DNA of 10,292 bases from NCBI GenBank assembly GCA_902497035.1, contig CABVDL010000094.1, positions 1 to 10,292 of the forward strand. Direction: 5' to 3'. Origin of the DNA: an uncultured Prevotella sp. GTDB lineage: Bacteria; Bacteroidota; Bacteroidia; Bacteroidales; Bacteroidaceae. Of this stretch, positions 1-6,725 are shown piece by piece. The position numbers and the translations under genes were made by a program. Within the stretch, counting starts at the first letter, position 1. Every line of letters begins with the position of its first letter. A model generated the notes under the pieces. That model saw only the letters and a program-made list of their open reading frames with translations. It was not told the origin of the DNA and did no database searches.

Positions 1-34
1 CATCAGAGGGGGTGGGGCTAAAGGGGTGGGGCTA
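1..34 (-). repeat. C-rich interspersed repeat, partial copy at the priA stop
   Basis: Plus-strand bases 1-22 are identical to 2381-2402 (22 of 22). Within the copy, a 12-bp segment (GGGGTGGGGCTA) occurs twice, at 9-20 and 23-34, two bases apart. Read on the minus strand, the second segment begins with the TAG that stops priA. The copy runs off the window edge, so its full length, and whether it carries the hairpins seen in the 2335-2402 copy, cannot be seen. Confidence 0.75.
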
Positions 35-2269
35 TGGATCGACATCAAAATACACCTGCATGCTTTTATACACGGGCTGCTTTATCAACTGGTCACGGAC
101 CTGATAAAGCAGCCCGTGCGTTTGCCGGAGGTTGCTGCCAAGCGGCAACTTCAGCACGATTTTCCTGATAAACAAATTCTTGATGCGGGCTATTGAGGGC
201 TTGTCAGGGCCCAGGACGTAGTCTCCGAGCTGGCGGCGCAGCAGCGCACCCATTTCTTGCGCACCCATCTCAACGACGTTCTCCTGCTTGTGGCGGAGGT
301 AGATATAAATAAGATGGAAGAACGGCGGATAATGGAAGAGCCGCCGTTCCTCAAGCAAATCGTCGAAGAACCCTATGTAGTCGTTGCGCACCACCTGGCC
401 CAAGACAGGCAGACTGGCCTCGCGCGTCTGCAGGATGACCAGTCCCTGGCGGCCCCGGCGCCCGGCGCGTCCCGCTACCTGGCTCATCATCATAAACGCA
501 TGCTCGTAGGCACGGAAATCGGGAAAGTTGAGCATGGTGTCGGCATCGAGTATGCCCACCACCGCCACATTGTCGAAGTCGAGGCCCTTGCTGATCATCT
601 GCGTGCCGATAAGCACGTTGGTTCGTCCTGCGCCAAAAGCCTCAATGATGCGCTCATAGGCATTGCGCGTGCGCGTAGTGTCAAGGTCCATGCGCGCCAC
701 ACGGGCCTCGGGAAACTCATTGCGCACCAGGTCCTCTATCTTCTCCGTGCCGTAGCCGCGGTCGGAAAGGTGCTGGTTGCCGCAGCAGGGGCAGACGTCA
801 GGCACGGGCATCGACCAGCCACAGTAGTGGCATGTGAGCAGGTTGAGCCGTTTATGAAAGGTGAGCGAGACGTCACAGTTGGGACATTTCGGTGTCCAAC
901 CGCACACGCCGCACGACAGCACGGGAGCGAAGCCGCGCCGGTTCTGGAACAGGATGACCTGTCGCCCCCCGCTGAGTGCCTCCCGCATGGCGGCCATCAG
1001 TCGGGGTGAGAATGGCCCGTTCATCATCTTACGGCGGCGCAGGTCCTTGATGTCGACCACCTCGATGGCGGGCAGTGCGATGTCTCTGTATCGGTGGCTG
1101 AGCGTGACGAGACCGTACTTGCCCGTCCGCGCGTTGTAATAGCTCTCCATCGACGGCGTGGCCGTACCGAGCAGCGTGCGCGCGCCATAATAGGAGGCCA
1201 GCACGATGGCCGCGCTGCGCGCATGGTAGCGTGGAGCCGGTTCCTGCTGCTTGAAGCTCGTCTCATGCTCCTCGTCGATGATGACCAGGCCCAACCGTTG
1301 GAAAGGCACAAAGAGGGCGCTGCGCGCACCAAGAATAATGTCGTAAGGGTGAGCAGAAAGTTGCTTTCGCCATATCTCCACCCTTTCGCTGTCGCTGTAT
1401 TTAGAGTGATAGATGCCCAGGCGACTGCCGAAGACACACTGCAGGCGCTGCGTCATCTGCACGGTGAGCGCAATTTCGGGCAACAGGTAAAGCACCTGCT
1501 CGCCACGGTCGATGGCCTCCTGAATGAGGTGGATGTATATCTCGGTCTTGCCGCTCGACGTGACACCGTGGAGCAGCACGACATGCTTGCCGTTCCACTG
1601 CCTTTTGATGGCTTCCATGGCCGCGGCCTGAGCCTCGCTCAACGGCTGGATGCGATCGGGATGGGCAGAGAGCGTGGTGTTGAGTCGTCCCACCTCACGC
1701 TCGTAAGTCTTGAGGAAGCCCTGGTCGACCAGGCGCTTGACGATAGCGGATGTGCAATGGGCCTCGTTGAGCAGGGCCTCGCGGCTGACCTCACGTCCCT
1801 CCATCGAGAGAAAGGTGCGGAAAACCTCCAACTGGCGCGGCATGCGGCGCAACAGGCTGAAGGCCACGTCAAGCGCGGCCGGCGAGCGGAACCGCTCGCC
1901 GACGGTGACCAGCACCTCGGTCTTGGGCCGGTAGCCCGTCTCGGCCTTGAGTCCGGCGGGCAGCGCGGCTTTCATCACGTCGCCCACGGGCGACATGTAG
2001 TAGTCGGCAATCCACTGCCAGAGACGCAGCTGTGGAGCGAGAACGACGGGTGCGCCGTCAAGCACCGACAGCACGTCCTTTATCTGGTCGTCAGAGAGTT
2101 GCGGACGGTCGTTATGAATACGCACCACAAGCCCCGCATAGGTCTTGGTCTTGCCAAAAGGCACCAGCACGCGCTCCCCTATACGGCAACCCGCAATCAA
2201 TGGGTCGGGCAACCGATAGGTAAACGTACCGTCCAAGGGTACGGGCAATATCACATCTACGTATGTCAT
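32..2269 (-). CDS. priA: Primosomal protein N' (replication restart helicase PriA)
   Basis: PriA is a 3'-to-5' superfamily 2 DNA helicase that recognises abandoned replication forks and D-loops in the cytoplasm and starts reloading of the replicative helicase. The 745-residue product has the usual family length. Visible landmarks are an N-terminal DNA-binding region (about 1-105), a winged-helix-like stretch (about 130-205), Walker A GVTSSGKT at 235-242, the DEEH box at 332-335, GTATPS at 368-373, motif V GTQMISKGLDF at 555-565 and motif VI QVAGRAGRRGRQG at 597-609. Eight cysteines (453, 456, 462, 465, 480, 483, 493, 496) form the two PriA zinc sites inside the helicase domain. The ATG at 2269 gives the expected N-terminus (MTYVDVILPVPLDGTFTY). 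The gene is separated from the preceding barrel gene by 128 bp holding a repeat and a likely terminator, so it is probably transcribed on its own, though I see no clear promoter. Its TAG stop lies in the edge of a GC-rich repeat. Confidence 0.97.
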   Translation of the reverse strand: MTYVDVILPVPLDGTFTYRLPDPLIAGCRIGERVLVPFGKTKTYAGLVVRIHNDRPQLSDDQIKDVLSVLDGAPVVLAPQLRLWQWIADYYMSPVGDVMKAALPAGLKAETGYRPKTEVLVTVGERFRSPAALDVAFSLLRRMPRQLEVFRTFLSMEGREVSREALLNEAHCTSAIVKRLVDQGFLKTYEREVGRLNTTLSAHPDRIQPLSEAQAAAMEAIKRQWNGKHVVLLHGVTSSGKTEIYIHLIQEAIDRGEQVLYLLPEIALTVQMTQRLQCVFGSRLGIYHSKYSDSERVEIWRKQLSAHPYDIILGARSALFVPFQRLGLVIIDEEHETSFKQQEPAPRYHARSAAIVLASYYGARTLLGTATPSMESYYNARTGKYGLVTLSHRYRDIALPAIEVVDIKDLRRRKMMNGPFSPRLMAAMREALSGGRQVILFQNRRGFAPVLSCGVCGWTPKCPNCDVSLTFHKRLNLLTCHYCGWSMPVPDVCPCCGNQHLSDRGYGTEKIEDLVRNEFPEARVARMDLDTTRTRNAYERIIEAFGAGRTNVLIGTQMISKGLDFDNVAVVGILDADTMLNFPDFRAYEHAFMMMSQVAGRAGRRGRQGLVILQTREASLPVLGQVVRNDYIGFFDDLLEERRLFHYPPFFHLIYIYLRHKQENVVEMGAQEMGALLRRQLGDYVLGPDKPSIARIKNLFIRKIVLKLPLGSNLRQTHGLLYQVRDQLIKQPVYKSMQVYFDVDP

Positions 2270-2328
2270 AACAGATTAGGGCAGGGACATCACTTGCCCA
2301 CGAAGTCTCCCAATCACTTCATTATTGT

Positions 2329-2358
2329 AACAAAACCCTCCCCTGGGTGGGGGAGGGT
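2329..2358 (-). terminator. Likely Rho-independent terminator of the por unit
   Basis: The minus strand reads ACCCTCCCC, a 6-nt loop, GGGGAGGGT, then TTTGTT. A perfect GC-rich 9-bp stem followed by a short, interrupted T-run fits an intrinsic terminator. It sits about 40 bp past the barrel-gene stop and 65 bp before priA, where a boundary between the two transcripts would be expected. The T-run is modest, so efficiency is uncertain, and the stem is also part of the interspersed repeat. Confidence 0.55.
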
Positions 2359-2402
2359 ACGCTGATGCGCTGCTTAGGCGCATCAGAGGGGGTGGGGCTA
2401 AA
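2335..2402 (-). repeat. Two-hairpin GC-rich intergenic repeat after the barrel gene
   Basis: On the minus strand this stretch starts with TTTAGCCCCACCCCCTCTGATG (2402-2381, shared exactly with 22-1). Next comes a perfect 9-bp hairpin, arms CTGATGCGC at 2362-2370 and GCGCATCAG at 2378-2386 on the plus strand, loop of 7. Then comes a second perfect 9-bp hairpin, arms 2335-2343 and 2350-2358, loop of 6. The TAG inside the first segment is the stop codon of the upstream barrel gene. The layout resembles short interspersed palindromic elements of Bacteroidetes genomes, but I cannot name a family from sequence alone. Confidence 0.7.
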
Positions 2403-3021
2403 AATAATAAGCCAACCCAATCTGCCACGCATTGTAGCGGGCATGCACATTCTTGCTTACCTTTGGCAGCACCTCGGAGGGCTTCATCTCGCCGGTCTTG
2501 CCACAAGCTATGTTGTAGTTGGCCGTGAGCTGCAGGTGGCTGAGTACCGTGAAGCCTGCGCCGACATTGACACTGAAGTTGGAGTCTTTCCACTTCCAGT
2601 TGATATTGTCCTTATCGCCGCCGACATTAAAGCCGAACTGCGGACCGGCAAATATGAAGACGTTGGCCGCACTGCCTATGCCGAAGGCATAGCGCAGGTT
2701 GATGGGGATGGCAATCTGCTTCTGCGTGAGGCTCTCGTCATAGTCGTCTCGAATCTGCTCATTGCCATAAGCCACTTGGACTTTGCCGGAACGCTGGTCG
2801 TAGAGCGCGGAGGCATCAAGGCCGAAGCCCGTGTCGAGAAGCGACAGCTTGACCGTAGGACCGATGAAAAAGCCCTGACGATTTTCAGAATTGACAACAT
2901 CGCTGTTGAGACTCATGCTGGTCACGTCGAGACCTCCCTTGAGACCGAAGCGGATTTGCGCCGAGGCTGGCAGACAGCAGGCTACTGCCAGTACAAACAT
3001 CAATACATAAACTTTCTTCAT
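2398..3021 (-). CDS. Outer-membrane beta-barrel protein (porin-like family, unnamed)
   Basis: This is a 207-residue protein with a Sec signal peptide (MKKVYVLMFVLAVACCLPASA, cleavage expected before Q22). The mature part begins IRFGLKGGLDVTSM, alternates amphipathic strands and turns, and ends in the aromatic C-terminus GLAYYF. These are the marks of the small eight-stranded Bacteroidetes outer-membrane beta-barrel family (OMP_b-brl type, the broad group that also contains PorT). The open frame extends to an ATG at 3066, but the ATG at 3021 is chosen because it directly starts the signal peptide and follows an A/G-rich stretch. It lies 48 bp after porN on the same strand with no terminator between, so it is probably cotranscribed with the T9SS genes. 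Its ligand or partner is unknown. It could be a PorT-like assembly factor or an unrelated barrel. The TAG stop is contributed by the adjoining repeat. Confidence 0.85.
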   Translation of the reverse strand: MKKVYVLMFVLAVACCLPASAQIRFGLKGGLDVTSMSLNSDVVNSENRQGFFIGPTVKLSLLDTGFGLDASALYDQRSGKVQVAYGNEQIRDDYDESLTQKQIAIPINLRYAFGIGSAANVFIFAGPQFGFNVGGDKDNINWKWKDSNFSVNVGAGFTVLSHLQLTANYNIACGKTGEMKPSEVLPKVSKNVHARYNAWQIGLAYYF

Positions 3022-3069
3022 CTTCTTTTCTTTTGTTGAGGGAATGGATAATCCCACTTTAATCATAAA

Positions 3070-4122
3070 TTAGTGTCTCTGCCGTCTCACCGTAATGCGT
3101 GCCGCACCGGAAGAACTGGCAGAACTGCCTTGGCTGGTTTTAGTTCTTGCAGCCCTTACTGTCTTCACGCCACGGCGGCGGTTCTGCTTATGCAGCGCAC
3201 GCTGCTGCTTCGGGTCGAGTTTGGCAATGGAGTCGAGCGAGTCCTTGCGCGCCTGGTCGCCCCAGATATTCTTCTCGAAGTCGGTAATCTCCTTCTCTAT
3301 GCGCAGCTGCTCCTTTGAGAGCTTCACAGAGTCGTTGCCAACCGTCTGGGCAAGCGTCTTGCCAAGCATGTTGGTGGTCTTGTATATCTTGCCCTTGTAG
3401 GCATTGAGCGTAAAGTAGTCGTCGATGCTCATCGTGGCGGCATTGTTGAGGTTGCTCGTCATAATGGTCTGCTTGGAGAGGAACGGGGCCAGGTCGTCAT
3501 AGCGTATCCAGAACAGGGGATACTTCGTGACGCCGTCGCCGAAGTCGTCCTCACGGAACATCACGGGGCAAAGGGCCTGCACGCGGGTGTGGAAAGACGA
3601 CGTGTTCTGGTCGTAGTAGGAGCTCTCCTTGATGTAGTAGGCCTTGACCTCCGCCGACGGGATGTCGCTGTCGTCGATATGCACGCCGCGGTCGGTGCGC
3701 TCATAGAAGATGTGATAGTCGTCGAGAAACTTCAACGGCTTGATGCGCAACGACTCGTCGAAACGCTCGCTACCGCTGTTGACATCGTAGCTGTAGGCTG
3801 CGATGCCGCCATGGTTGGGACCGGCCATGACGAGCTTGAAGATGTAAGTGAACAAGTTCATCTGCGTGCCGACCGGCTCTGTGGGATAGTAAAGCGGGGC
3901 GTTGGCGTCGTCGTTGAGGTCAATCTCACGATAGACGTCGCGCCGCCAGACCACGTCCTCGTCCATCCGCTGCTCGGTGGGGAAGGAGATTTGCGCCCTC
4001 ACCGTCATATTGTTGCGGTTGCCGGTGGTCTGCGCTTTTTGCTGCTGCCGGGCCTTGGGCTGAGCCTCGGCAAAGCCGGCCGTCAGACAGGCGCACATAA
4101 TCAGGAACAATATTTTTCTCAT
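3070..4122 (-). CDS. porN: Type IX secretion system periplasmic ring protein PorN/GldN
   Basis: PorN/GldN is a periplasmic protein that binds the lipoprotein PorK/GldK to build the large ring under the outer membrane and links it to the PorLM motor. The 350-residue product has a signal peptide (MRKILFLIMCACLTAGFAEA, cleavage before Q21) and then the GldN core. Recognisable blocks are VVWRRDVYREIDL, NAPLYYPTEPVGTQMNLFTYIFKLV and a C-terminal helical part with IEKEITDFEKNIWGDQARKDSL. From about residue 303 a Ser/Arg/Lys-rich tail follows, with 14 basic and one acidic residue in the last 48, which is probably disordered. The gene starts 38 bp after the porM stop. The gap holds an imperfect 14-bp tandem duplication (4126-4139 and 4140-4153) with no clear function. 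Identity rests on the sequence blocks and on the fixed K-L-M-N order. Confidence 0.95.
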   Translation of the reverse strand: MRKILFLIMCACLTAGFAEAQPKARQQQKAQTTGNRNNMTVRAQISFPTEQRMDEDVVWRRDVYREIDLNDDANAPLYYPTEPVGTQMNLFTYIFKLVMAGPNHGGIAAYSYDVNSGSERFDESLRIKPLKFLDDYHIFYERTDRGVHIDDSDIPSAEVKAYYIKESSYYDQNTSSFHTRVQALCPVMFREDDFGDGVTKYPLFWIRYDDLAPFLSKQTIMTSNLNNAATMSIDDYFTLNAYKGKIYKTTNMLGKTLAQTVGNDSVKLSKEQLRIEKEITDFEKNIWGDQARKDSLDSIAKLDPKQQRALHKQNRRRGVKTVRAARTKTSQGSSASSSGAARITVRRQRH

Positions 4123-4160
4123 AGCTTTATTGTCTTGGCTTTAATGTCTTGCATTTCAAA

Positions 4161-5717
4161 TTATCTGACTTTCACCTCCATGGCTCCGGGCAAGGTACGC
4201 GTGATGCCGTCGGGGCCGACAGCACGCACCTCTGTAATATAGAAGCGGCGGCCGCGAGAGAGGCGTCGGAACTGCTCACGCATGCGCTCGGTGAACGCGT
4301 TGCCCTGTGAGGCCATCTGCACGGCGTTGCCCATATTGTCGTAGAACACGGTGGAGAAGCCGGTGACATGGAACTGAATGTCGAGGATGCCGTCGTCGAT
4401 AGCGGCACTCAGCGTCGAGGCACCCATGAGACCCGCCTTGGCGAGGTTGCCACCCTTGTAGCGGTCGGTGCCCAAGGCGATATACGGTGTCGGGTCGGGC
4501 AACTTGCGCACCTTGAACGTGAACGGCGGGAACGAGCGGGTCTTGTCGCCGTCGCGGGCAGTCACGCGGAACGTGACATCATGGCCAACCGCCGACGGCA
4601 CGGCCACGTAGCGGCCTGCTCCCTTGGCTACGAGCCGTCCACCGCTCATGCTCACAGACACGCCGTTCTGCGGCACACCGGGAACGCTGACGCTCATCGG
4701 ATTGCTGTAGCCCGCATAAAGCACGTTCATCAGGTCGGCGGCAATGGTGGCTCCGCCCGGAACAGGAATAACACTGTATTTCTGGAGGAAATTGCGGCGG
4801 AGCACGTCGCCCCGTGCGTTGCGCATGAGGATATAACCGCCGAACTGATGCTCGCCCACGCCCCCGGCGGTGAAACTGTACTGTCCGTTGCGGGTGTTGA
4901 CACGCGCACCATTGACGTAGATTTCAGGCTGCTGCGTGGTATCAACGGCAGCCATGACAATGTTGGCCATGAAGCGCTCGCCGGGATAGAGCGTAGTCTT
5001 CTCAGGTACGACGAAAGCCTCGAGCTTGTTGACGCGTATATCTTTCATGTCAATGTTCGACACGAGCGTGTGCAGCACCTCGCCCTCGGCATAGCGCACG
5101 TCATTCTGCAATTTCGATAGCAACGTCACGGCAGCGGCCACCGGCATGTTCTCAAACATATACTCCTGCCAGTTTTTCCCGAGGTTGTTCTTGTGCCGGG
5201 GGACCTTGGTGGAGAGGTTGCTGGAGATGAGGGCCCGCTGGCGGGGGTCGGTGACAAAGGTGAGGATGCGCTCGCGATAGGAGTTGATGGCATCGTAGAG
5301 CTTGCGACCCTTTCCTGTGAGCGGCGCAAGCATTACAGTGCCGGCCGCATCGATGTTGTCGGTGTTGTCGATATTGCGGATGTCTCCCTTTGGGCCGTCA
5401 GCCTCCTTGACGATGGCCACTTTAAGGGCTTCGGCAAAGTTGTAGAGCGAGTCGCTCATCTCACGCACCTGCGTGGCTTTGGCAAACCACTCGCGCACTT
5501 TCTCGGGATTGGAGGCCATCTGGTCCCTGAACGTACCGTAGATAGCCTCATTCTCCGATGAGGCGTTGCGCGTGGTGCGGTCGAGGCTCTCCTGAACAAC
5601 GGCAAAGCCCTGCAACACCTCGGTTGACACATTGAGCGCCAACATGGCCAGAAGAACGATGTACATCAGGTTGATCATCTTCTGGCGAGGAGAGACCGGT
5701 CTTTTCTTTATTGCCAT
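4161..5717 (-). CDS. porM: Type IX secretion system motor protein PorM/GldM
   Basis: PorM/GldM is an inner-membrane protein with one transmembrane helix and a long periplasmic arm. A dimer sits inside a pentamer of PorL and transmits proton-driven rotation to the PorKN ring. The 518-residue product opens with the family signature SPRQKMINLMYIVLLAMLAL (9-28), whose helix runs to about residue 35. A helical periplasmic domain, Ig-like domains and a C-terminal domain beginning near KLPDPTP (about 405) follow, matching the known four-domain architecture. The ATG at 5717 directly follows the porL stop TAA (5720-5718) with no spacer, so translation is probably coupled. Length and layout are ordinary for the family. 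Confidence 0.97.
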   Translation of the reverse strand: MAIKKRPVSPRQKMINLMYIVLLAMLALNVSTEVLQGFAVVQESLDRTTRNASSENEAIYGTFRDQMASNPEKVREWFAKATQVREMSDSLYNFAEALKVAIVKEADGPKGDIRNIDNTDNIDAAGTVMLAPLTGKGRKLYDAINSYRERILTFVTDPRQRALISSNLSTKVPRHKNNLGKNWQEYMFENMPVAAAVTLLSKLQNDVRYAEGEVLHTLVSNIDMKDIRVNKLEAFVVPEKTTLYPGERFMANIVMAAVDTTQQPEIYVNGARVNTRNGQYSFTAGGVGEHQFGGYILMRNARGDVLRRNFLQKYSVIPVPGGATIAADLMNVLYAGYSNPMSVSVPGVPQNGVSVSMSGGRLVAKGAGRYVAVPSAVGHDVTFRVTARDGDKTRSFPPFTFKVRKLPDPTPYIALGTDRYKGGNLAKAGLMGASTLSAAIDDGILDIQFHVTGFSTVFYDNMGNAVQMASQGNAFTERMREQFRRLSRGRRFYITEVRAVGPDGITRTLPGAMEVKVR

Positions 5718-6701
5718 TTATTCGTTGTCTTTAAGGGATGTGCCGGGGGCCGTGGCGCGCATGTTCACCGTCATGGCCTCAATCATGCGGGCATAGATCT
5801 TGTTGAGCTGTTCTATCTGCGCGGCCATCTTGCGGGTCTGTTCGTTAATCTGGTCGATGGTGCCCACCTGTTGACTTGCGCCCTTAAGCTGCATCTCGTA
5901 AATCTTGCTGATGCCGGTGAGCGTGCGGTTGAGGTTTTCCATCTCCTCGCTGTCGCGGGTGAGGCGTGTGCTTTGCTCGTTCACCTTCTTCAGCGTCTCG
6001 ACCAGGGTCTTGAGCTCCTCCACATAGTTGCCCTGCGCCTCGTTTAAGGCCTCGGCCTCCTCCGCGCTCATCTGCGGCACGAAAGTGGGCTGCGGTGTAA
6101 CGGCGGACTGAGAAGCGGCAGCGGACTGCGGTGCGGCTGTAGGTGCGGCACTGCCCTGCGGAGCCTCGCCGGAGGTTGCGCCCTCAACAGATGTTGCGCC
6201 CTCAACGGACGGGCTATTGACCGGAGCGGCAGATGCCGGTTGTCTGACAGAGGCTGCAGGCTGCGCGGGAGCGGGGGACTGCACAGCGGAAGCGGCAGGC
6301 TGTGCGGCTGGCTGTGCGGCAGGCTGTCCGCCTCCGGCAAAGATGATCGTGGGAGCGTCGCCCTGCGGTGTGGCGGGAGTGCCGTTATCCTTATCGGAAG
6401 AATAGGAAACGGTGCCATGCTCAAGGAACTCCTCGGTCAGGCGGGTGGGCATCTCGCGGCCGTCGGCGGTCTTGTCAAACGGACGGTCGAAAGCGGAGAT
6501 GAAGAACACGAACACCTCGGTACCCATACCGATGAAAAGCATGATATTGGCACCGGGCAGGTGGGTCAGCTTGAACAAGGCGCCGAGGATGACAACGGAG
6601 GCGCCCCAGCTGTAAGCGTAGTTGAGGAAGGTCTGGCCTGCGACGGTGTCCATCCACTTCTGCAGGCGGTACACAAGATTATATTTACTGTAAACTGACA
6701 T
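5718..6701 (-). CDS. porL: Type IX secretion system motor protein PorL/GldL
   Basis: PorL/GldL is the cytoplasmic-membrane stator-like subunit that uses the proton-motive force to drive PorM. The 327-residue product has two transmembrane helices (about 29-47 and 52-71). They carry the charged residues K44, H47 and E62; the buried glutamate in the second helix is the type of residue implicated in proton use in this family. A low-complexity Ala/Pro/Gln/Ser-rich linker covers about 108-210 and includes PAAQ repeats (127-138) and a doubled SVEGAT (165-176). A long coiled coil (about 212-312) with a heptad-like pattern follows. The start at 6701 (MSVYSKYNLVYRLQKWMDT) is 24 bp after the porK stop. 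Many relatives have a cytoplasmic tail, but this linker's repeat content is notable. Confidence 0.95.
   Translation of the reverse strand: MSVYSKYNLVYRLQKWMDTVAGQTFLNYAYSWGASVVILGALFKLTHLPGANIMLFIGMGTEVFVFFISAFDRPFDKTADGREMPTRLTEEFLEHGTVSYSSDKDNGTPATPQGDAPTIIFAGGGQPAAQPAAQPAASAVQSPAPAQPAASVRQPASAAPVNSPSVEGATSVEGATSGEAPQGSAAPTAAPQSAAASQSAVTPQPTFVPQMSAEEAEALNEAQGNYVEELKTLVETLKKVNEQSTRLTRDSEEMENLNRTLTGISKIYEMQLKGASQQVGTIDQINEQTRKMAAQIEQLNKIYARMIEAMTVNMRATAPGTSLKDNE
6072..6380 (-). repeat. Short in-frame tandem repeats encoding the PorL linker
   Basis: Two tandem arrays lie in the segment coding for the Ala/Pro/Gln-rich linker. An 18-bp unit is present twice (6175-6192 and 6193-6210, 16 of 18 bases equal), encoding SVEGAT twice. 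A 12-bp unit is present about three times (6298-6309, 6310-6321, 6322-6333; the third is diverged), encoding the PAAQ run. Both unit lengths are multiples of three, so gain or loss of copies would change linker length without a frameshift. Confidence 0.8.
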
Positions 6702-6725
6702 ACGCGTTATCGACTAATGGGTGGG

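Noticed and set aside
1094..2365. Long plus-strand open frame (423 codons) opposite priA
   Set aside because: It is antisense to the well-supported priA gene, has no recognisable domain and runs into the intergenic repeat. High-GC antisense frames stay open by chance.
2335..2402. CRISPR repeat or attachment site
   Set aside because: Only two dispersed copies are visible, with no regular spacers, cas genes or integrase in the window.
2276..2593. Minus-strand open frame of 105 codons between the barrel gene and priA
   Set aside because: It overlaps the barrel gene in another frame and then reads through the repeat. It shows no protein features.
2398..3021. Barrel protein as a lipoprotein through its double cysteine (residues 15-16)
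   Set aside because: AVAC is a poor lipobox, and a good signal peptidase I site (ASA before Q22) follows it.
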